Shown piece by piece: positions 34,217 through 43,864 of a DNA stretch of 64,000 bases. This DNA comes from Chania multitudinisentens RB-25 (GTDB taxonomy: Bacteria; Pseudomonadota; Gammaproteobacteria; Enterobacterales; Enterobacteriaceae), in the NCBI RefSeq assembly GCF_000520015.2, contig NZ_CP007044.2, positions 2,480,001 to 2,544,000 of the forward strand, written 5' to 3'. Below the pieces are notes generated by a model. The model worked only from the letters and a program-made list of their open reading frames with translations, was not told where the DNA came from and did no database searches. The position numbers and the translations under genes were made by a program. Position 1 is the stretch's first letter. Each line of letters begins with the position of its first letter.

Positions 34217-35695
34217 ATGATGGATCAACAACAAGCCTTATATCTTGCGCTGAGGGCGCGAGATCGTAAATTTGACGGGCGTTTTTTTGTTGGCGTTTCC
34301 TCAACGGGGATCTATTGCCGACCAGTGTGCAGCGCACGCACGCCGAAAATCGAAAATTGCACATTCTATCCCAGCGCCGCTGCCGCTGAATTGGCCGGTT
34401 TTCGCCCCTGCCTGAAGTGTCGGCCAGAGTTGGCGCCGGGGTTGGCGTTGATCGATTTAGGCACCCGCTATGCGCAGGTGGCGGTACAGTTGATCGAACA
34501 GGGGTATCTCTCGGAGCACAGTTGTGAGCAACTGGCGGCGCGTTTAGGTATTTCTGATCGTCATCTGCGGCGTATTTTTGCCGAGCAGTTTGGCGCATCG
34601 CCGATTGATTATGCTCAGTCACACCGTTTATTACAGGCCAAACGCCTGCTGGCGGATACCGATCTGCCGCTGAGTGAAGTGGCGTTTTCTGCCGGATTTG
34701 GCAGCCTGCGGCGTTTTAATGAGCTATTTAAAACGCGCTATCGTTTGATTCCCTCTGAACTGCGCAGCGCCGCAGGCCGCTCTGGAAATGCCGCCAGCAG
34801 CGGATTGTTGTTCCACTTAGGCTATCGCCCGCCTTACGATTGGCCGCGAATGCTGAGTTTTTTGCAGGCGCGTGCAGTGAGCGGAGTGGAATACGTTGCA
34901 GGGAAGCAATACCTGCGTTCTATGGCGGTTCATCAAGGAGGAATTGATTACCAGGGCTGGGTTAGCGTACAGCCAGAGGAAGCCAGTAACCGGGTGCGGG
35001 TGGAGATTTCTCCTTCGCTCAGCCGGGTGACGACGGAGGTGCTGAGGCGCATCCGACAACTGTTCGATCTGGATGCGGCACCCGACCGTATTGCCGAGAC
35101 ATTGGGGAGTTTAGCCGCGGGGGCGCCGGGCCTGCGGTTGCCGGGATGTGTTGATAGCTTTGAGCAGGCAACGCGTGCGGTGCTGGGGCAGTTAGTCAGT
35201 GTGAAAATGGCCGCCATTTTTGCCGGGCGTATGGCCGAGCGCTGGGGAACGGCACTGGAACACCCCAATGGCTGTGTGACTCAGGTGTTCCCAGGAGCAG
35301 CAAGGGTGGCGCAGTTGCAGCCAGAGGATCTGCGGCCATTGGGGGTGCAGCTCAAACGGGCTGCGGCTCTGATCGCGTTGGCCAGAGCGGTGACAGACGG
35401 GCGGTTACCGTTGGATAACGTGCTGGATATTGAGCAGGGTATCAAAGATCTGACCACATTGCCGGGGATCGGCAACTGGACGGCCAGTTATATCGCTATG
35501 CGCGCCTGGTCATGGCCGGACGTTTTTCTGGCAGGAGATTACCTGATTAAACAGCGTTTTCCAGGTATGACTCCGCGGCAGATTGAGCATTACGCTGAAC
35601 GCTGGCGGCCATGGCGCTCTTATGCCACGCTGCATTTATGGCATAACGGTAATTGGGAGCCTTCAACGGATACCAAAGTATCCCCCAGCGAGTAG
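34217..35695 (+). CDS. alkA: Ada-like N-terminal region fused to DNA-3-methyladenine glycosylase AlkA
   Basis: About 492 residues (up to 516 if an upstream start is used; starts at 34145, 34187, 34217 and 34220 are possible). Residues 1-80 are an Ada-type zinc domain with four cysteines (GIYCRPVC, FRPCLKC) that in Ada takes methyl groups from phosphotriesters. About 95-185 is an AraC helix-turn-helix (LAARLGISDRHLRRIF, SEVAFSAGFGSLRRF). From about 200 comes AlkA with the helix-hairpin-helix LPGIGNWTA and the catalytic Asp in FLAGDY. E. coli AlkA lacks the front half. The fusion could sense, regulate and repair alkylation. Its 3' end overlaps convergent dgcE by 33 bases. Confidence 0.92.
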   Translation: MMDQQQALYLALRARDRKFDGRFFVGVSSTGIYCRPVCSARTPKIENCTFYPSAAAAELAGFRPCLKCRPELAPGLALIDLGTRYAQVAVQLIEQGYLSEHSCEQLAARLGISDRHLRRIFAEQFGASPIDYAQSHRLLQAKRLLADTDLPLSEVAFSAGFGSLRRFNELFKTRYRLIPSELRSAAGRSGNAASSGLLFHLGYRPPYDWPRMLSFLQARAVSGVEYVAGKQYLRSMAVHQGGIDYQGWVSVQPEEASNRVRVEISPSLSRVTTEVLRRIRQLFDLDAAPDRIAETLGSLAAGAPGLRLPGCVDSFEQATRAVLGQLVSVKMAAIFAGRMAERWGTALEHPNGCVTQVFPGAARVAQLQPEDLRPLGVQLKRAAALIALARAVTDGRLPLDNVLDIEQGIKDLTTLPGIGNWTASYIAMRAWSWPDVFLAGDYLIKQRFPGMTPRQIEHYAERWRPWRSYATLHLWHNGNWEPSTDTKVSPSE

Positions 35696-38600
35696 ATCAA
35701 CCAGAGGCTGCTCCTGAGCGATAAAATCGCCTTCTACCAGATCAATACCGATGGCGGTCAGCGCATTCAGCGTGGCCTGCTGGTGTACCGGGCCCGCCAG
35801 CGTTTGGGCGTGTATCCGGTGTGCCGCGCCATTGATCATTGATACCATCAGTTCATCCATCTGGTTGCTGTGCACGTTAGTGACAAAACGTTCATCAATA
35901 CGAATATAATCAATCTTCTGGCCGTTTAACTGATCGAACACGTTCAAGTTATGCCCGAAGCCGTTGACAATCAGTTTGCAGCCCATCTGCTGCAATCGGC
36001 GGATAAAACCCCCGCCATTTTCCGCGTGATCCAGAATCACGGTTTCATCCACTATCAGCAGTATTGCCTGGCAGGGCAAGGTAGAGGCTGCCAACTGTTC
36101 TTGCAGATAGTGTTGGAATTCACTGTCCAGCACGCTGTCGGTGGCCAGCGGCAAGGCAATGGAAATCCCTTTTTGGTGAATGGTTTGCGCGTGTAGTTCC
36201 AGTATCTGGTGAACCATCCAGCGGTCAATACTGGGCAATAGGCCATACAGTTGTGCTGCGCTGAAAAAGGCATCCGACGTTAAAGCATGTTCATCTGGTG
36301 GGATAACCTGCAATGCGAGCTGATAGAAGCAGACTGCTAGCGGTGTTTTGGGGGGCGAGACGGCTTTGACGCGCAATTTCAGTTGCCGTTTATCAATAAT
36401 GGCGGTCAGTTCCTCACGGGTCAGCAGTTCATGTTTGCGTTCCATCAACTGTTTCTGCCGGGCTTCGTAAATATAAACCTGCCCACGGCCACGGTGTTTG
36501 GCGGTGTAGCAGGCGATATCTGCCTGTGCCAGCAGTTCGGTGCTTTTGCTACTGGTGGCGCTGATTTGGGTGATACCTGCGCTGGCACCTACATGGTAAA
36601 TTTTACCTTCCCAATAGAACGGGTGCTCGCTGATCTGCGTGACCATCTGCTGCATCAGCATTCTGGCGTGTTCCAGTGAACAATCTAACAGGAGCAAACC
36701 AAATTCATCACCGCCCAGGCGGGCCAGGCAGTCACTGTTGCGCAGCTGGCGTTGCATCAACTGACCAATCTCTTTCAGCAAAGCATCGCCTGCGGCATGC
36801 CCGGCGTTATCATTGACGGCTTTGAACCGATCAAGATCGAGGAAAACCAATGCGTGCCGCTGTTCGTGATTAGCCGCGCTGATAATGGCGTTTTTCAGGC
36901 TCTTTTCGAAGCTGGTGCGGTTTTGCAGGTTGGTTAATGCATCGTGTGATGCGCTGTAGCTGAGCTTTTTCATCAATTCCCGAGAAGCGCTGACGTCTTG
37001 CAGTACCATCACGGCGCCCATCACATCCCCTTCGAGGGTTTTCAGCGGCGAAACGGATGCCTGCACGTCGAAGTGGCGGCCATCGCGGCTGTGCAGTACC
37101 AGAGCATAATCCTGCGGTAAGGTTTTTCCTTCCTGTAGACAGCATTGCACCGGGTTTTCGACTTCCGGGCCTTCTTTACCGTTGGTCATGCGTATCACAC
37201 CGGTGATCGGCATACCCAGTGCCAGTTCCAATGACCAACCGGACATCTGTTCAGCGATGGGGTTCATAAAGGTGACGCGCATCTCGCTGTTGGTGGAAAT
37301 AACGCCTTCACCAATGGCATCAAGAGTAATGTGCAAACGTTCTTTTTCTTCGTGTAGGGCTTCGGTCAATGAGATGATTTCTGTCATATCGATGTTGGTG
37401 CCAATCAGGCGCACGGGTCGATCGTGTTCGTCAAGAATGGTATTGCCTTGGCCGCGGATATGCCGAATCCCTCCTAAACGGAGTGCGATGCGAAACTCCA
37501 TAATAAAGGGCCGATGATGAGTCGTAATGGTTGAGATCTGCTGCATGGTACGTTCGCGATCTTCTGGCAGGATTAAGGAATTCCACAGGGCTATAGTCGG
37601 GGTCTGCTCAGGGGAAAGTTCGTAAAGCTCGAACATCCGTTTATCCCAGGTGAGTTTCTCATCGCCCAAAACCCATTCCCACACGCCGATGCCACCTGCC
37701 TGATTAGCCAGAGTGATACGTTCCATCAGGTGGCGATTCTCGGCTTCTGTGCGTTTCAGTTCGTTGATGTCTTCCACCTGGGCAATAAAATACAGCGGCT
37801 GCCCCGAGGGATCGCGCACTAACGACACTGCCAGCAGTGTCCAGACGCTTTCGCCATCGCTGCGGATATAACGTTTTTCCATGGTATAGCTGCTGATATG
37901 GCCATCAAACAAATCCTGCCATTGGATCAAATCGGCATGTAAATCATCCGCATGGGTGATTTCCTGAAAGGTCAGGCGGTGCAGGATTTCCGGCGGGTAA
38001 CGCAGCAGTTTGCACAGAGCCTGGTTGACCTGTAGCCATTTCCCTTCGGGCGATACCAGCGCCATACCGATGGCGGAATACTCCAGCGCATTACGAAAGC
38101 GAGTTTCACTCTCCACGATATGGTTTTTCTCAACGCGGAATGCGTGCATTACCATCGACATGGAATGGGCAGGGAGCAGGATCAACAACAGCGGCAGGTA
38201 AATCTCGATATCGCCTAAAAATTGCTTCTGAGTCTGAAAATGCAACAACCCAATTGAGATCATGATAGTAATCATCAGCGTGGTGGTAAAGCAGATGATA
38301 AAGGCTTCAAGTCTGGGCAGGCTGATAGCGGCCCACAGCAGCGGCAGAATGACGAAGGTAAACGGGTATGGCAGGTTAAGCAGCGCCAGATAAGCAAAGG
38401 TCAGCGTGCCCATCAGCGTTAGCAGCAGTTCAAACCAATTCAATGCTTTTAACATGGAGCGCTGATAGACCAGCCCTATCGGGGCTAAAGAGAGTACCCC
38501 AATTGCTTCTGAAATAAACCAGATACTGAAAGGGTGCCAGAATGGCTGTCCAGGCTGAGGAACCCAAGAGGCGGCCAGGAATGCGCTGAGCATGGGGGTA

Positions 38601-39004
38601 AAGATGACCGCACAGACAACAAATTTCAGCCAACTGGCTAAGCCATTGAGCGGATCAGTAGGGTGTAGAACCCGGCGTAATAACAGTGTACAGACCGTCG
38701 CTTCCAACAGATTGATCAGCGTGAGTTTGACCGGGAGCCAGCTAAAACCGAACAGGATAAAACTGGCCAGGCAGATACTGATGCCGCTGAGCAACAGCGG
38801 CAGTGGCCAGCTGCGGAGTGGATGCCGGTACAGAAACATAATAATGGCCGCGGTGGGAAACCACAGCGGGGTAAAATAGCTGGATTCAATAGAAAGCAGC
38901 AGGCAAAGGCAAGCTAACAGGAAGACTGCGATCGCCATCAACAACGAGTGAGTCAGCAGGGAACCTTGAGGTGAAACGGGCTGGTTGGTTGCGCTGATGT
39001 CCAT
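35663..39004 (-). CDS. dgcE: Diguanylate cyclase DgcE (YegE), MASE1-PAS-GGDEF-degenerate EAL
   Basis: About 1113 residues. A MASE1 membrane sensor with 8-10 helices (to about 295) is followed by three PAS regions (about 300-420, 430-550, 555-680). The cyclase domain has an intact RLGGDEFGLLL. The C-terminal EAL-like domain lacks EAL, and its usual DDFG is NGFG (IVNGFGHNLN), so hydrolysis of c-di-GMP is not expected. It makes c-di-GMP at the inner membrane and in E. coli feeds the CsgD/biofilm pathway. ATG 39004 (MDISATNQP) is preferred over 39037. It is convergent with alkA as in E. coli. Confidence 0.95.
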   Translation of the reverse strand: MDISATNQPVSPQGSLLTHSLLMAIAVFLLACLCLLLSIESSYFTPLWFPTAAIIMFLYRHPLRSWPLPLLLSGISICLASFILFGFSWLPVKLTLINLLEATVCTLLLRRVLHPTDPLNGLASWLKFVVCAVIFTPMLSAFLAASWVPQPGQPFWHPFSIWFISEAIGVLSLAPIGLVYQRSMLKALNWFELLLTLMGTLTFAYLALLNLPYPFTFVILPLLWAAISLPRLEAFIICFTTTLMITIMISIGLLHFQTQKQFLGDIEIYLPLLLILLPAHSMSMVMHAFRVEKNHIVESETRFRNALEYSAIGMALVSPEGKWLQVNQALCKLLRYPPEILHRLTFQEITHADDLHADLIQWQDLFDGHISSYTMEKRYIRSDGESVWTLLAVSLVRDPSGQPLYFIAQVEDINELKRTEAENRHLMERITLANQAGGIGVWEWVLGDEKLTWDKRMFELYELSPEQTPTIALWNSLILPEDRERTMQQISTITTHHRPFIMEFRIALRLGGIRHIRGQGNTILDEHDRPVRLIGTNIDMTEIISLTEALHEEKERLHITLDAIGEGVISTNSEMRVTFMNPIAEQMSGWSLELALGMPITGVIRMTNGKEGPEVENPVQCCLQEGKTLPQDYALVLHSRDGRHFDVQASVSPLKTLEGDVMGAVMVLQDVSASRELMKKLSYSASHDALTNLQNRTSFEKSLKNAIISAANHEQRHALVFLDLDRFKAVNDNAGHAAGDALLKEIGQLMQRQLRNSDCLARLGGDEFGLLLLDCSLEHARMLMQQMVTQISEHPFYWEGKIYHVGASAGITQISATSSKSTELLAQADIACYTAKHRGRGQVYIYEARQKQLMERKHELLTREELTAIIDKRQLKLRVKAVSPPKTPLAVCFYQLALQVIPPDEHALTSDAFFSAAQLYGLLPSIDRWMVHQILELHAQTIHQKGISIALPLATDSVLDSEFQHYLQEQLAASTLPCQAILLIVDETVILDHAENGGGFIRRLQQMGCKLIVNGFGHNLNVFDQLNGQKIDYIRIDERFVTNVHSNQMDELMVSMINGAAHRIHAQTLAGPVHQQATLNALTAIGIDLVEGDFIAQEQPLVDLLAGGYFGIR

Positions 39005-39069
39005 TGGTAACCTTACTGTGCTCTTGGCCACGGGCAAAATATAATGCGGTTAAAATGGGAGCTTGATTA

Positions 39070-39091
39070 AGAGCCTATCCCAGTAGGCTCT
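39070..39091. repeat. Hairpin between mgtE and dgcE
   Basis: AGAGCCTA (39070-39077) and TAGGCTCT (39084-39091) form an 8-bp stem around a 6-base loop. No T run follows. It may be a dispersed palindrome or a weak terminator for mgtE. Confidence 0.4.
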
Positions 39092-39208
39092 AACAGAGGT
39101 TAGTACAGTGTATGACGGATTCCTATTGAATTAAGCTGTTTCGCCCGGTTAAGTCAATTTTGTAGGTCATTTTTGAAGGAAAATTCGGCATTAAGTGCCA
39201 ATTATCAA

Positions 39209-40645
39209 TCATGGCAGTAAGAAAATGGTGGCCAGGCCCAGGAAAATAAAAAAACCACCGGTATCGGTCAATGCGGTAATCAACACACTGGAGCCCACCG
39301 CAGGGTCGCGCCCCAGTTTAAGCATAGCCATTGGAATCAATACCCCCATCAGCGCCGCCACCAGCAGATTCAGGAGCATAGCCAGTGTCATAACGCCCCC
39401 CATGGCCAGATCGTCATACAACAGATAAGTGACCACTCCCATAATCCCCCCCCAAACGATGCCGTTAATCACCGCGACGCCCAATTCTCTGAGCAACAGA
39501 CGCGAGATATTACCGGCTGCAATCTGGTGCAGCGCCAGCGCTCGTACGATCATGGTGATCGTCTGGTTACCGGTATTGCCGCCAATACCGGCGACGATCG
39601 GCATCAGGGTAGCCAGGGCTACCAGTTGTGAAATGGTGTGTTCAAACAGGCCGATGACGCGTGAGGCGATAAAGGCCGTGCAGAGATTGATGGCCAGCCA
39701 TGCCCAGCGCGTTTTCACTGCTTTGCTGACCGGAGCGAAGACATCTTCTTCCGGGCTTAAGCCCCCCATGCGACGCAGCGTGGTATCACTTTCTTCGTTG
39801 ACGACGTCAACAACCTCTTCAATCGTCAAACGCCCCATCAGTTTGCCTTGGGCATCAACCACTGGGGCACTGATCAGGTCATAACGTTCGAACGCGCTGG
39901 CGGCGGCTTCGGCCTTATCTTCCGGCTGGAAAGTCGTGGGATCGTGATCCATTACTTGAGAAACCGGGGTTTTCGGATCGTTGAGTAACACTGCGGTCAG
40001 CGGCAACTCGCCTAACAGCGTGTTTTGGCGGTCAGTGATGAACAGCTTGTCGGTGGCATCCGGGATGGTTTTACGCTGGCGCAGAAAACGGTGGACGGTG
40101 CCGAGTGAAATATCCGGGCGTACCGTAACCAGCTCAAAATCCATCATCCAACCAACGGTATCTTTGCCGTAATGCACCATTTCCCGTACTTGTGTACGTT
40201 CGTTCGGCTCGAGCGAGGTCAGTAGGCGGCCCATCAGGTTACGTGGCAGATATTGTGCCAGATAAGCCTGTTCATCGACGTCCAGCGTTTTGATCGCTTT
40301 GAGCAGGTCTTTATCGCTCATCTCTTCGATCAGGCTGTCCCACACGGGTTCCGCCACTTCAACCAGCGTTTGACCACGCTTATTGGTATCAACCAACCGC
40401 CATAGCGCCAGACGGGCATCCTGCGGCAAGGCTTCCAGCAGGTCTGCTAAGTCGGCGGCGTGCATATCTTTTAACAGCTGGGTAATTTCAGCAGTGTGAT
40501 CCAGCAACTCGCGGGTGTTGAGGGCTTTTTCATCCCCAATGCGGCCAAGAATACCATCAACTAACCCTTTGTTATTTAACAGCAGGCTAAGAATACGTTG
40601 ACGATGTTCAGCTACTTTTTTGACATTATGTGTTGCGGTGGACAT
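39209..40645 (-). CDS. mgtE: Magnesium transporter MgtE
   Basis: About 478 residues. The N-terminal superhelical MgtE_N domain (about 30-130, LLKDMHAADLADLLEALPQD) is followed by two CBS domains (about 135-260, VMDHDPTTFQPEDKAEAAAS). Five membrane helices with the pore signature GIGGNTGNQTITMIVRALA follow, ending ALTDTGGFFIFLGLATIF. It is an Mg2+-gated channel for Mg2+ uptake. ATG 40645 has AAGGA at good spacing and is chosen over 40660. It is absent from E. coli K-12 at this junction. Confidence 0.95.
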   Translation of the reverse strand: MSTATHNVKKVAEHRQRILSLLLNNKGLVDGILGRIGDEKALNTRELLDHTAEITQLLKDMHAADLADLLEALPQDARLALWRLVDTNKRGQTLVEVAEPVWDSLIEEMSDKDLLKAIKTLDVDEQAYLAQYLPRNLMGRLLTSLEPNERTQVREMVHYGKDTVGWMMDFELVTVRPDISLGTVHRFLRQRKTIPDATDKLFITDRQNTLLGELPLTAVLLNDPKTPVSQVMDHDPTTFQPEDKAEAAASAFERYDLISAPVVDAQGKLMGRLTIEEVVDVVNEESDTTLRRMGGLSPEEDVFAPVSKAVKTRWAWLAINLCTAFIASRVIGLFEHTISQLVALATLMPIVAGIGGNTGNQTITMIVRALALHQIAAGNISRLLLRELGVAVINGIVWGGIMGVVTYLLYDDLAMGGVMTLAMLLNLLVAALMGVLIPMAMLKLGRDPAVGSSVLITALTDTGGFFIFLGLATIFLLP

Positions 40646-40765
40646 GGTGTTCCTTAGCACGGATTTGCTAAAAAGAGCCTCTTTACAGCTATCTTTACCA
40701 GATAAAGCGTAGCGGCAATGAACGTCATTTTTATGAAATTAACCCCGAAAATGAGGAATAAGCCC

Positions 40766-40793
40766 AAAAAATTATATATGGGGCTGCTCCCCC
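40766..40793 (-). terminator. Probable terminator after yfgG
   Basis: On the minus strand, GGGG pairs with CCCC (40792-40789 with 40783-40780) around a 5-base loop, followed by ATATATAATTTTTT. It lies 38 bases past the yfgG stop and before mgtE. Confidence 0.45.
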
Positions 40794-40830
40794 GAAAACA
40801 GCCGCAGTTTTTACGCTGAAAACAGCGTGG

Positions 40831-40998
40831 TTATTGATTATCCACAGTGGTTTCAGTGAATTGTGATTCAGATGAGCGCAATTTTTCCTGATGATGAGGG
40901 ATCGCCATCAGTACCGCATACAGCAAGCGGCCAACTAAAATAATAAAACTGATCAGCAGCACGATTCTGGTGATGCGCCCGGTGGTCTTCTTTCTCAT
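40831..40998 (-). CDS. yfgG: Small membrane protein YfgG
   Basis: A 55-residue frame starting MRKKTTGRITRIVLLISFII, with one membrane helix (about 11-32), then IPHHQEK and an acidic, Ser/Thr-rich tail. It matches E. coli YfgG (DUF2633), which shares MTRIVLLISFI..GR and the HHQ motif and lies next to yfgF. AAGGGGGA precedes the ATG. E. coli YfgG has been implicated in nickel/cobalt tolerance. It is divergent from pdeF here. Confidence 0.88.
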   Translation of the reverse strand: MRKKTTGRITRIVLLISFIILVGRLLYAVLMAIPHHQEKLRSSESQFTETTVDNQ

Positions 40999-41537
40999 CG
41001 ATCCCCCTTAGTGTTTCGGGTTGTTGGCTGCGCAACACGGTTTTCAGCAGAATTGTCACAGGATCTGGAGTATGCTTTTGAAGATGAATGGGTCTCATTT
41101 CTGAAACTCATCATGAGAACCCGCAGCGTCGCCTTGGTGCAACCTGAATGATTTAGGGTGTGTAATGAATTTATTTATTGTTATTCAGTGAGTTGCCAAT
41201 GGGATTTTATGTGTTGATGACAAAATATGTCTAGGCTATTTCAGAGTATATTTAAGCTTTGTTTAGATTGAGTTGGATTCTTTGTTGAGCATGAATAAGT
41301 TATTATCAGCGGAATCAAGCGTTTTACGGGTTTTTGTCAGCTTTATTTTCTCATTGATTGATTGTAGTCAAATCTTGAGCTATTGCAGTGAATAGAATTC
41401 ACAACCGTTCTTAATGCAGGATCACTTTGTCTCAGTGGGTTCCTTGAATGGTTATGGAGGGGCTTTGATCCGGCTTTACTCTGCAATTTAAATAGGCTTA
41501 AGCGGCGAAATGAATCACGCATTGGTATAGTGTCCTG
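40999..41537. other. Long AT-rich intergenic region between yfgG and pdeF
   Basis: About 540 bases with divergent promoters. Near 41118-41160 it holds text like the dispersed repeat seen elsewhere (CCCGCAGCGTCGCC, CTGAATGATTTAGGGT). No credible ORF was found. I could not fix promoters or operator sites. Confidence 0.4.
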
Positions 41538-43772
41538 ATGGGTATCTTGAAAGTCTGGAATAAGTTACGCGATCATTGGTGGGGTCAACCTATTGTGTTG
41601 AGCCTGCTGGTATTGCCTGTTGCTGGCTGGTTATCGCCGCATCTTATGTTGCCCGATGGCAAGATCTATCTGGTCTATTTGCCGTTGGCGGTATGTTTTT
41701 CTTTATTAATGGTTTATGACTGGCGCGCATTGCCAGGCATCGCCCTCGCGATCCTTATCCGCTATTCCGACCACGCTGGGATTAATTTCACCGTGAGTAT
41801 GGTCTCGATCTATATGATATGCCTGACTATCTGCTGGTGGGGATACCGTAGTCAATCACAGCGCCGATGGTGTGCGGGTTTCTCGGAGCTGAAGCTCGGT
41901 AAATATCGGCTGATCTGGTTGGTTATCATTCCTCCGGCGGTGTTTATCTTCGGCCTGCAGTCAGCCATTGGCCTTGACCTGCTGCCTGATGAATTGGGTA
42001 TGATGTCAAATAATGGTATTAATCTGCATACGCTGATCAATTTTCAGGCGCTTCTGATTGGCTGCCTTTCGTCCATGCAGCTGTTTTATTTTATCTTGCG
42101 GATCATTAAAAACCCCAAATTTGCCCGGGTGCTGTGGGGGCGTATTTGCCGCGAGATTGCACCGTCGGTTAAACGGAGTGAACTGCAACTGTGGTTTGCG
42201 GTGTTGCTTGGATTGGTGGCGATTCTGTCTTATCACACGGCGGACACGGGCGAACTGCAAGTGCCTGACTACAGTTTGACGTTGCTGTTGCCGGTGATGT
42301 TATACAGCGCCATGCGTTTTGGTTATCAGTTCAACGGTATTATCTGGGCGACGACGCTGCTGGTGCTGTTCTTCAACTATCCAGGTTATGTGCAATGGAG
42401 CAACGTATTACATAACCTGACGATGATTTCTTCAATGATGTTGGCGTTTACACTCAGTATTCTGCTGGCTTCCGCTGTGCATACTCGCCAACGGATGGAT
42501 CATGCCAAAGCGCAGAGCGCTTCGTTGAAAGATCCGGTGGTGGGTTTACCCAATCTGCGTGCGTTGAAACGTGATTTAGCGAAAACGCCACGTTCAACGC
42601 TGTGTTTTCTGCGCATTGCGGAGTTGGATTTACTTAGCCGTAACTATGGCATGCAGTTGCGCATTCGTTTCAAGCAGAAACTGGCAAGTACGTTGCATAC
42701 GGTGCTGGAAGACGGAGAGGATGTATATCATCTACCCGGGTACGATCTGGTATTGCGCTTGAACGGTTCCAATAGTGAAAACAAGGTTGTCAGGATTCAA
42801 AATACGCTGGAGAGATTCCGTCTGGTATGGAATGGATTGCCGATTCATCCACCGTTAGGGATCAGTTATTGCAGCGTTTATTCGGAAGTGGCCCACCTGC
42901 ATTTGTTATTGGGGGAACTGAGTTCACTGGCGGAAATGTCGCTGACCAGCGGCCGCCCAGAGAATGTGCAAAACGATCATCATGTTGTACAAGATGAAAT
43001 CAAGCGCAAGGTTGCTTTGCTGCATTGGGTGCAGCGTTCGCTGGATAACAACAGTTTTATGCTGATGGCACAACCCATCGTTGGGGTGCGTGGAGATGCG
43101 TACCATGAGATCCTGCTGCGTATGCTGGATGATGATGGCAACATTGTGCCTCCTGGCGAGTTTATGCCGGTGATACATGAGTTTGGTTTAGCTTATCAGT
43201 TGGATCTGTGGGTGCTGCGCCATACTTTGCAGTTTATGGATCAGAACCGCAGGGTTTTGCCGAGTGCGCGTTTTGCCGTGAATCTTTCACCGTCTTCGCT
43301 ATGCCGCCCAAGCCTGTGTAAGGATGTGCGTGAGGCGTTGCAGCAGTACCAGATTGAGCCTTATCAGATAGTCTTGGAAGTAACCGAATCCCATTTGGTA
43401 CAGGACGTGAAATATGCCAAAAGCTCGTTGAAAGAGCTGCGCCAACTGGGGTGCCGCATTGCGTTGGACGATTTCGGAACCGGCTATGCCACTTACGATC
43501 GCCTGAAAGAGCTGCATGTGGATACGCTGAAGATCGACGGCAGTTTTGTGCGTGGCATGCTGACGAGCAAGGTGGATTACCAGATTATTTCATCAATCTG
43601 TAAAGTTGCGCTGATGCAACGGTTATCGATTGTCGCGGAATATGTGGAAACGGCGGAGCAACGCGACATGCTGAAAAGCCTGGGTGTGGACTATATGCAG
43701 GGCTATTTCATCGGTGAGCCACAACCGTTAACGTCGTTGGTGCAACCGGAAGAAGGTGAAGAAACACCTTGA
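41538..43772 (+). CDS. pdeF: Cyclic-di-GMP phosphodiesterase PdeF (YfgF)
   Basis: A 744-residue protein (E. coli 747). A MASE1-like membrane region (about 1-320) is followed by a degenerate GGDEF-like domain without the GGDEF motif (about 330-470) and an EAL domain. The EAL domain has the ExLxR motif as EILLR, then AVNLSP, EVTESH, LDDFGTGYATYDRL and MQGYFIGEP. Catalytic acids appear present, so it should hydrolyse c-di-GMP. In E. coli it responds to oxygen and peroxide stress. It opposes dgcE, which is only 2.5 kb away. Confidence 0.95.
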   Translation: MGILKVWNKLRDHWWGQPIVLSLLVLPVAGWLSPHLMLPDGKIYLVYLPLAVCFSLLMVYDWRALPGIALAILIRYSDHAGINFTVSMVSIYMICLTICWWGYRSQSQRRWCAGFSELKLGKYRLIWLVIIPPAVFIFGLQSAIGLDLLPDELGMMSNNGINLHTLINFQALLIGCLSSMQLFYFILRIIKNPKFARVLWGRICREIAPSVKRSELQLWFAVLLGLVAILSYHTADTGELQVPDYSLTLLLPVMLYSAMRFGYQFNGIIWATTLLVLFFNYPGYVQWSNVLHNLTMISSMMLAFTLSILLASAVHTRQRMDHAKAQSASLKDPVVGLPNLRALKRDLAKTPRSTLCFLRIAELDLLSRNYGMQLRIRFKQKLASTLHTVLEDGEDVYHLPGYDLVLRLNGSNSENKVVRIQNTLERFRLVWNGLPIHPPLGISYCSVYSEVAHLHLLLGELSSLAEMSLTSGRPENVQNDHHVVQDEIKRKVALLHWVQRSLDNNSFMLMAQPIVGVRGDAYHEILLRMLDDDGNIVPPGEFMPVIHEFGLAYQLDLWVLRHTLQFMDQNRRVLPSARFAVNLSPSSLCRPSLCKDVREALQQYQIEPYQIVLEVTESHLVQDVKYAKSSLKELRQLGCRIALDDFGTGYATYDRLKELHVDTLKIDGSFVRGMLTSKVDYQIISSICKVALMQRLSIVAEYVETAEQRDMLKSLGVDYMQGYFIGEPQPLTSLVQPEEGEETP

Positions 43773-43864
43773 GCACGATGATTTCCTGTTTATTTTTCAA
43801 ATAACCAATTGGGTGAGATCCTATCTGATTTTCCAGTATTCAAATGCGATCGGATGCAGGGTTA

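Noticed and set aside
40868..41098. 76-codon minus-strand ORF overlapping yfgG
   Set aside because: The yfgG frame in another phase has a good ribosome site, a membrane helix and an E. coli homologue; this one is His/Asp-rich without homology.
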